The notes beneath the pieces were generated by a model that saw only the letters and a program-made list of their open reading frames with translations, searched no databases and was not told where the DNA came from. Positions 12,508 through 15,849 of a stretch of 15,849 bases of DNA are shown here, piece after piece. This DNA comes from an uncultured Rhodoplanes sp. Lineage in GTDB: Bacteria > Pseudomonadota > Alphaproteobacteria > Rhizobiales > Xanthobacteraceae. Every line of letters begins with the position of its first letter. Position 1 is the first letter of the stretch. Position numbers and translations under genes: made by a program. Location: positions 1 to 15,849 of the forward strand of contig CAKZHN010000225.1 in the NCBI GenBank assembly GCA_936924235.1, given 5' to 3'.

Positions 12508-13635
12508 ATGTCGTCGCACTTTAGGCCGTCGCACTTCAGGAAAGCCGCCTTCGCGGCCGCGATACTCGCCGGCAGCGCCGTCCTGGCGCAGGCCGAGACG
12601 CCGACCGAGCTCAATTTCGGCGTGATCTCGACCGAGGCGTCGGTCAACCAGAAAAAGAACTGGGAGCCGTTCGTCGAGGCGATCTCCAAGGCCATCGGCA
12701 TCAAGGTCAAGGCGTTCTACGCCACCGACTATGCCGGCGTGATCGAGGCGATGCGCTTCAACAAGGTGCATCTCGCCTGGTACGGCAACAAGTCCGGCAT
12801 CGAGGCGGTGGATCGCGCCAACGGCGAAGTGTTTGCCCAGATCGTGTCGAAGGACGGCAGCACCGGCTACTACTCCCATATCATCGTGAATGCCGACAGC
12901 CCGTACACCAAGGTCGAAGACATCCTGAAGTGCGACAAATCGCTGAACTTCGGCATCGGCGATCCGAACTCGACCTCGGGCTTCCTGGTGCCGACCTCCT
13001 ACATCTTCGCGGCCAAGGACATCGATCCGAAGTCCTGCTTCAAGACCGTGCGCAACGCCAACCATCAGGCCAACGCCATGGCGGTGGCCAACAAGCAGGT
13101 CGATGCTGCGACCAACAACAGCGAGGACCTGCAGCGCGTCGAGAAGACCGCGCCGGAGGCCCGCAAGAAGATCAAGGTGATCTGGACCTCACCGATCATC
13201 CCGCTCGATCCGCTGATCTGGCGCAAGGATCTCGATCCGGCGATCAAGGCCAAGCTCTACACGTTCCTGATGAGCTACGGCCGGCTCGGCTCCGACGAAG
13301 AGGTCAAGCACGAACGTGAGGTCCTGGCGAACCTTGTGTGGTCGCCGTTCCATCCGTCGTCGAACAACCAGCTCGTCGCCATCCGCAAGCTCGAAGCCAA
13401 CAAGGACCTGATGAAGGTGCAGGCCGACGACAAGCTGTCCGATGCCGAGAAGCAGGACAAGGTCGGAAAGCTCAAGGCCGAGCTCGCCAAGATCGAGCAG
13501 ATGGAGAAGCAGGCCGAGACCGATCCGTACCAGAAGAAAGTCGCGGAGTTCATCAAGGCCGAGGAAGCCGGTGACAAGCCGGCCATGAAGAAGATGATCG
13601 CGGACTTCGCGGCGGGCTTCGCCGGCACGCACTAG
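12508..13635 (+). CDS. phnD: Periplasmic phosphonate-binding protein PhnD
   Basis: PhnD binds phosphonates in the periplasm and delivers them to PhnE. The N-terminus is a Sec signal peptide: basic SHFRPSHFRK, hydrophobic AAFAAAILAGSAVL, then a cleavage site after AQA (29). The mature part follows E. coli PhnD strongly: DYAGVIEAMRFNKVHLAWYGN, VDRANGEVFAQIV, GDPNSTSGFLVP (151-162), ANKQVDAATNN, VIWTSPIIPLDPLIWRK. The C-terminal Lys/Glu-rich helices (about 305-355) correspond to the dimer helices of the E. coli protein but are longer; the whole is 375 residues against about 338. Two Cys, 142 and 177, could form a disulfide. The strong ribosome site AGGAGAGG lies before the ATG. Mature ligand preference cannot be read from sequence. 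Confidence 0.96.
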   Translation: MSSHFRPSHFRKAAFAAAILAGSAVLAQAETPTELNFGVISTEASVNQKKNWEPFVEAISKAIGIKVKAFYATDYAGVIEAMRFNKVHLAWYGNKSGIEAVDRANGEVFAQIVSKDGSTGYYSHIIVNADSPYTKVEDILKCDKSLNFGIGDPNSTSGFLVPTSYIFAAKDIDPKSCFKTVRNANHQANAMAVANKQVDAATNNSEDLQRVEKTAPEARKKIKVIWTSPIIPLDPLIWRKDLDPAIKAKLYTFLMSYGRLGSDEEVKHEREVLANLVWSPFHPSSNNQLVAIRKLEANKDLMKVQADDKLSDAEKQDKVGKLKAELAKIEQMEKQAETDPYQKKVAEFIKAEEAGDKPAMKKMIADFAAGFAGTH

Positions 13636-13649
13636 CGGCAGGATAACGG

Positions 13650-13685
13650 GCGCGCCGGGTGCAAGCCCGGCGCGCTTTTGCGTTT
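13650..13685 (+). terminator. Intrinsic terminator or attenuator between phnD and phnE
   Basis: GCGCGCCGGG (13650-13659) and CCCGGCGCGC (13666-13675) form a perfect 10-bp stem with a 6-base loop, followed by TTTTGCGTTT. It lies 14 bases after the phnD stop. Because phnE follows in the same direction, it probably acts as a partial terminator, keeping the binding protein in excess over the permease. The 3' arm with its T-rich tail is nearly repeated at 13705-13724. Confidence 0.8.
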
Positions 13686-13771
13686 CAAACCCTGAGCATC
13701 AAGTCCCGCGCGCTTTTTCGTTTTAAGGACATTTGGTCCAGTGTTCACGCGATGAAAACGGTGGTTCACTG

Positions 13772-14620
13772 ATGAGCGAGTTCACGTCCACCGTGACACC
13801 CCTTGGACGCCCGCCTGTGGCCGATCGCACCTCGGAAGAGATCGACGTTCCGTCCCATTCGCTGAGCCGCCGCTCGCGGACCTGGATGCTCTGGATCATC
13901 GTGATCGGGCTTCTGGTCTGGAGCTGGGGCCCGGCCGAGATGTTCCGGGCCGGCTCGCTGATCAGCGACTGGCGCAACATGGCCGAATTCGGCCAGGCCT
14001 TCCTGCGCCCCGACTTCCACGAATGGCGCAGTTACATCGACGACATGATGGTCACGGTGCAGATCGCGATCTGGGGCACTGCGCTCGCCGCGGTGCTTGG
14101 TGTGCCGTTTGCGATCCTGGCGTCGTCCAACATCGCGCCGCAGTGGGTGGTGCAGCCGGTGCGGCGGCTGATGGACAGCTGCCGCGCCATCAACGAGATC
14201 GTGTTCGCGCTGTTGTTCGTGGTCGCGGTGGGCTTGGGCCCGTTCGCCGGCGTGATGGCGCTGTTCGTCCACAACACCGGAGTGTTCTCCAAGCTTTATT
14301 CCGAGGCCGTGGAGGCCATCGATCCGCGACCGGTGGAGGGCATCCGCGCCACCGGCGCGCGCCGCATCCCGGAAATCGTATTCGGCGTGATCCCGCAGGT
14401 GGTGCCGCTGTGGAGCTCGTTCATTCTCTACCGGCTCGAGACCAATGTGCGCTCGGCCACGACGCTGGGCATCGTCGGCGCGGGCGGCATCGGCCAGACG
14501 CTCTACGAGAGCATCCGCTCGTTCCACTACGCCGAGACCGCGGCGCAGATGATCGTGGTGGTGGTGACGGTGATCGCGATCGATCTGTTCAGCGCGAGAC
14601 TGCGCAAGGCGCTGGTCTGA
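13772..14620 (+). CDS. phnE: Phosphonate ABC importer permease PhnE
   Basis: PhnE is the inner-membrane channel subunit of the phosphonate importer. The ATG at 13772 gives 282 residues, with GGTGG about 8-10 bases upstream; the upstream TTG frame start adds 13 unlike residues. After a hydrophilic N-terminus of about 35 residues come roughly six membrane segments, the first near 38-52. The BPD-transporter core contains VTVQIAIWGTALAAVLGVPF, SCRAINEIVFALLFV, the EAA loop SEAVEAIDPRPVEGIRATGA (about 177-196) that contacts PhnC, and LGIVGAGGIGQTL. Only one permease gene is present; many relatives have phnE1 and phnE2, so a homodimer is likely. It converges on the membrane protein gene with 22 bases between stops. 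Confidence 0.94.
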   Translation: MSEFTSTVTPLGRPPVADRTSEEIDVPSHSLSRRSRTWMLWIIVIGLLVWSWGPAEMFRAGSLISDWRNMAEFGQAFLRPDFHEWRSYIDDMMVTVQIAIWGTALAAVLGVPFAILASSNIAPQWVVQPVRRLMDSCRAINEIVFALLFVVAVGLGPFAGVMALFVHNTGVFSKLYSEAVEAIDPRPVEGIRATGARRIPEIVFGVIPQVVPLWSSFILYRLETNVRSATTLGIVGAGGIGQTLYESIRSFHYAETAAQMIVVVVTVIAIDLFSARLRKALV

Positions 14621-14642
14621 GCTCGCGGAACTACTTGGCGGG

Positions 14643-15611
14643 TTACTTCCGCATTGCCAGGATGAACTCCCGCGTCGCCATCAGGCAGACCGCGACGCAC
14701 AGCGGCAGCACGAAATAGAGCACGCGGAAGATCAGCAGCGAGGCCAGCAGCTCCTCCTTGGCGAACTGCGGCAGCGCGACCAGCATCGCCACCTCGAAGA
14801 CGCCGAGGCTGCCCGGCGCATGGCTGAGGAAGCCCAGCAACGTCGCGGTGACGAAGATCACCAGCACCGTGACGAAATCGACCGCGGGCATCGCCGGCAG
14901 CAGCGAGTAGATCGCAAGCCCGCCGACGGTGAGATCGACAAACCCGATCGCGATCTGCACGCCGGTCAGCGGCGCATTGGGCAGCGTCACCGACCAGCCG
15001 TTGCGGCCGACGGTGCGCGGCCGCGGCACCAGCCACAGCACATAGCTCGCGATGATCGCGAGCCCGGCAATGCCGAGCGAGCGGTTGAACAACTGCGGCA
15101 ACTGGTCGACGGCGCTCGCCGCTTCCGGCTCGACGATGAAGCACAGCGACAGCACCACGATATTGCCGAGCCAGAAGGTCAACCCCGTGACGAACGCCAT
15201 CTTGGCGACGTCCATCACCGACAGGCCCCAGGCCGAATAGATCCGCCAGCGCACCGCGTTGGAGGTGAACACCGTGGCGCCGAGATTGTGGCCGATCGAA
15301 TAGCTGGTGAAGCTCGACAGCGCGGCGATCCGATATGGCACATGGCCGCGGCCGATCGTGTGCAGCGAGAAGAAATCGTAGAAGGTTAACGTGACGTAGC
15401 AGCAGCCGACAAAGGCCGCCGCGAACGCGATCGAGTGCCACGACTTGGTGTGGATGGCGTCGACCACCTTCGGCAGGTCGATGTCGCGCAGCAGGAAGAA
15501 CAGCACGACGCCGGCGGCCACGACGATCACGAGGCTGACCAGGATGCCGATCTTGTGCCAGCCGTTGCCGGTACGGCCGGACTGCGCGCTGAAGCTCGTC
15601 ACGTCATGCAT
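14643..15611 (-). CDS. YbhN/LPG-synthase-type integral membrane protein
   Basis: The 322-residue product is a polytopic membrane protein of the UPF0104/lysylphosphatidylglycerol synthase transmembrane family (PF03706 by recall). About eight hydrophobic segments are seen, the first at 21-41. The family mark is near the C-terminus, LLGFLSHAPGSLGVFEVAML, with SSFTSYSIGHNLGATVFTSN earlier. It lacks the soluble aminoacyl-transferase domain of true MprF, so lysine transfer is not implied; such stand-alone proteins are thought to move or flip lipids or glycolipids. I choose the ATG at 15611 (MHDVTSF); the frame runs to a TTG at 15677 without a better start, and no clear ribosome site is seen. It is divergent from a glycosyltransferase start, a pairing that suggests membrane-lipid or glycolipid work. 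Confidence 0.8.
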   Translation of the reverse strand: MHDVTSFSAQSGRTGNGWHKIGILVSLVIVVAAGVVLFFLLRDIDLPKVVDAIHTKSWHSIAFAAAFVGCCYVTLTFYDFFSLHTIGRGHVPYRIAALSSFTSYSIGHNLGATVFTSNAVRWRIYSAWGLSVMDVAKMAFVTGLTFWLGNIVVLSLCFIVEPEAASAVDQLPQLFNRSLGIAGLAIIASYVLWLVPRPRTVGRNGWSVTLPNAPLTGVQIAIGFVDLTVGGLAIYSLLPAMPAVDFVTVLVIFVTATLLGFLSHAPGSLGVFEVAMLVALPQFAKEELLASLLIFRVLYFVLPLCVAVCLMATREFILAMRK

Positions 15612-15670
15612 AGGCGGCGATGAGCTTCTGATTCGTGGGATCGGAATGCGCGGCAAACTCCCACTCAACC

Positions 15671-15686
15671 GTAACAATATTGTTAC
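15671..15686. promoter_or_regulatory. Perfect 16-bp palindrome in the divergent promoter region
   Basis: GTAACAATATTGTTAC is fully self-complementary and AT-rich within GC-rich DNA. It lies 60 bases before the membrane protein gene and about 130 before the glycosyltransferase start. It is a probable operator for an unknown dimeric regulator. On the minus strand CTGTAAC-AATA-TTGTTAC also has Pho-box spacing but matches only 9 of 14 bases. Confidence 0.6.
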
Positions 15687-15731
15687 AGAGCGGGTGGCCG
15701 CGAAATACCGGCAAATTCAGGGTACACGCCA

Positions 15732-15756
15732 CCGTCATATTACTGGGGCATGACGG
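15732..15756. promoter_or_regulatory. 7-bp dyad with Pho-box-like half sites
   Basis: CCGTCAT (15732-15738) and ATGACGG (15750-15756) are perfect inverted arms 11 bases apart. On the minus strand CCGTCAT-GCCC-CAGTAAT (15756-15739) matches the Pho-box pattern in 11 of 14 bases with correct spacing. It may control the membrane protein gene, the glycosyltransferase, or both. Confidence 0.4.
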
Positions 15757-15818
15757 CGCGGCGACAAGCCCGCTGATTCGAAGGCCGGGCCGCTGTCAAC
15801 GGCCGAAAGAAAGACCCC

Positions 15819-15849
15819 ATGCGAGTTCTCATCGCGACCGATGCCTGAG
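15819..15849 (+). CDS. First codons of a likely GT4 glycosyltransferase, with in-frame TGA
   Basis: From the ATG at 15819 the reading is MRVLIATDA, then TGA at 15846-15848 and the window ends. In alphaproteobacteria a GT4 glycosyltransferase family typically opens MRxLIATDAWHPQVNGVVRT, with Trp (TGG) exactly where TGA stands here. So this is probably the start of such a gene, carrying either a nonsense change or a base error at the sequence edge. A weak purine-rich site, GAAAGAAAGA, precedes the ATG. Only nine residues support the family call, so it is tentative. Confidence 0.35.

Noticed and set aside
11554..13065. 503-codon minus-strand frame opposite phnC and phnD
   Set aside because: Antisense shadow of two well-supported genes; composition typical of shadows and no recognisable motif.

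Overview
The window is GC-rich DNA with alphaproteobacterial gene style. Gene content, protein similarity and the interspersed repeat at its left end suggest the order Hyphomicrobiales, probably the Bradyrhizobium/Rhodopseudomonas group; this is inferred from recalled family sequences, not from a search. About 80% of the window is one phosphonate-use locus built on the carbon-phosphorus (C-P) lyase pathway.

Layout. 1-1800 is a border region. It holds a 5'-truncated lipocalin-like gene (+), a small DUF2846-type lipoprotein (-), and two copies of a structured non-coding repeat, one cut by the window start and one apparently full-length at 1386-1719. 1833-8587 is a tightly packed minus-strand operon, phnG-phnH-phnI-phnJ-GNAT-phnK-phnL-phnM-phnN, with mostly overlapping start/stop codons. 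8588-8658 is a divergent control region with a perfect 9-4-9 palindrome sitting on the -10 of the phnG promoter. Rightwards run phnF (GntR/UTRA repressor), a hexapeptide acyltransferase of the phosphonate-associated type, a second and divergent phnM, and the transporter genes phnC, phnD and phnE. From 14643 a YbhN/LPG-synthase-type membrane protein (-) lies divergent from the first codons of what looks like a GT4 glycosyltransferase at the right edge.

How it works together. PhnD captures phosphonate in the periplasm and PhnC/PhnE import it. PhnG, PhnH, PhnI and PhnL couple it to ATP, giving a ribosyl-phosphonate triphosphate. PhnM removes pyrophosphate. PhnJ, a radical-SAM enzyme with an intact Cx2Cx21Cx5C motif and Gly31, cleaves the C-P bond, with PhnK as associated ATPase. 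PhnN completes PRPP formation. phnP, for the cyclic-phosphate step, is absent from the window. Two unrelated acyltransferases and a second PhnM are accessory parts whose substrates are not obvious.

Control. Besides the PhnF-type operator there are Pho-box-like 11-bp-period repeats before phnG/phnF, before the acyltransferase and before phnC. The last two lie in a recognisably duplicated promoter block. I found no RNA gene, CRISPR array or transposase.
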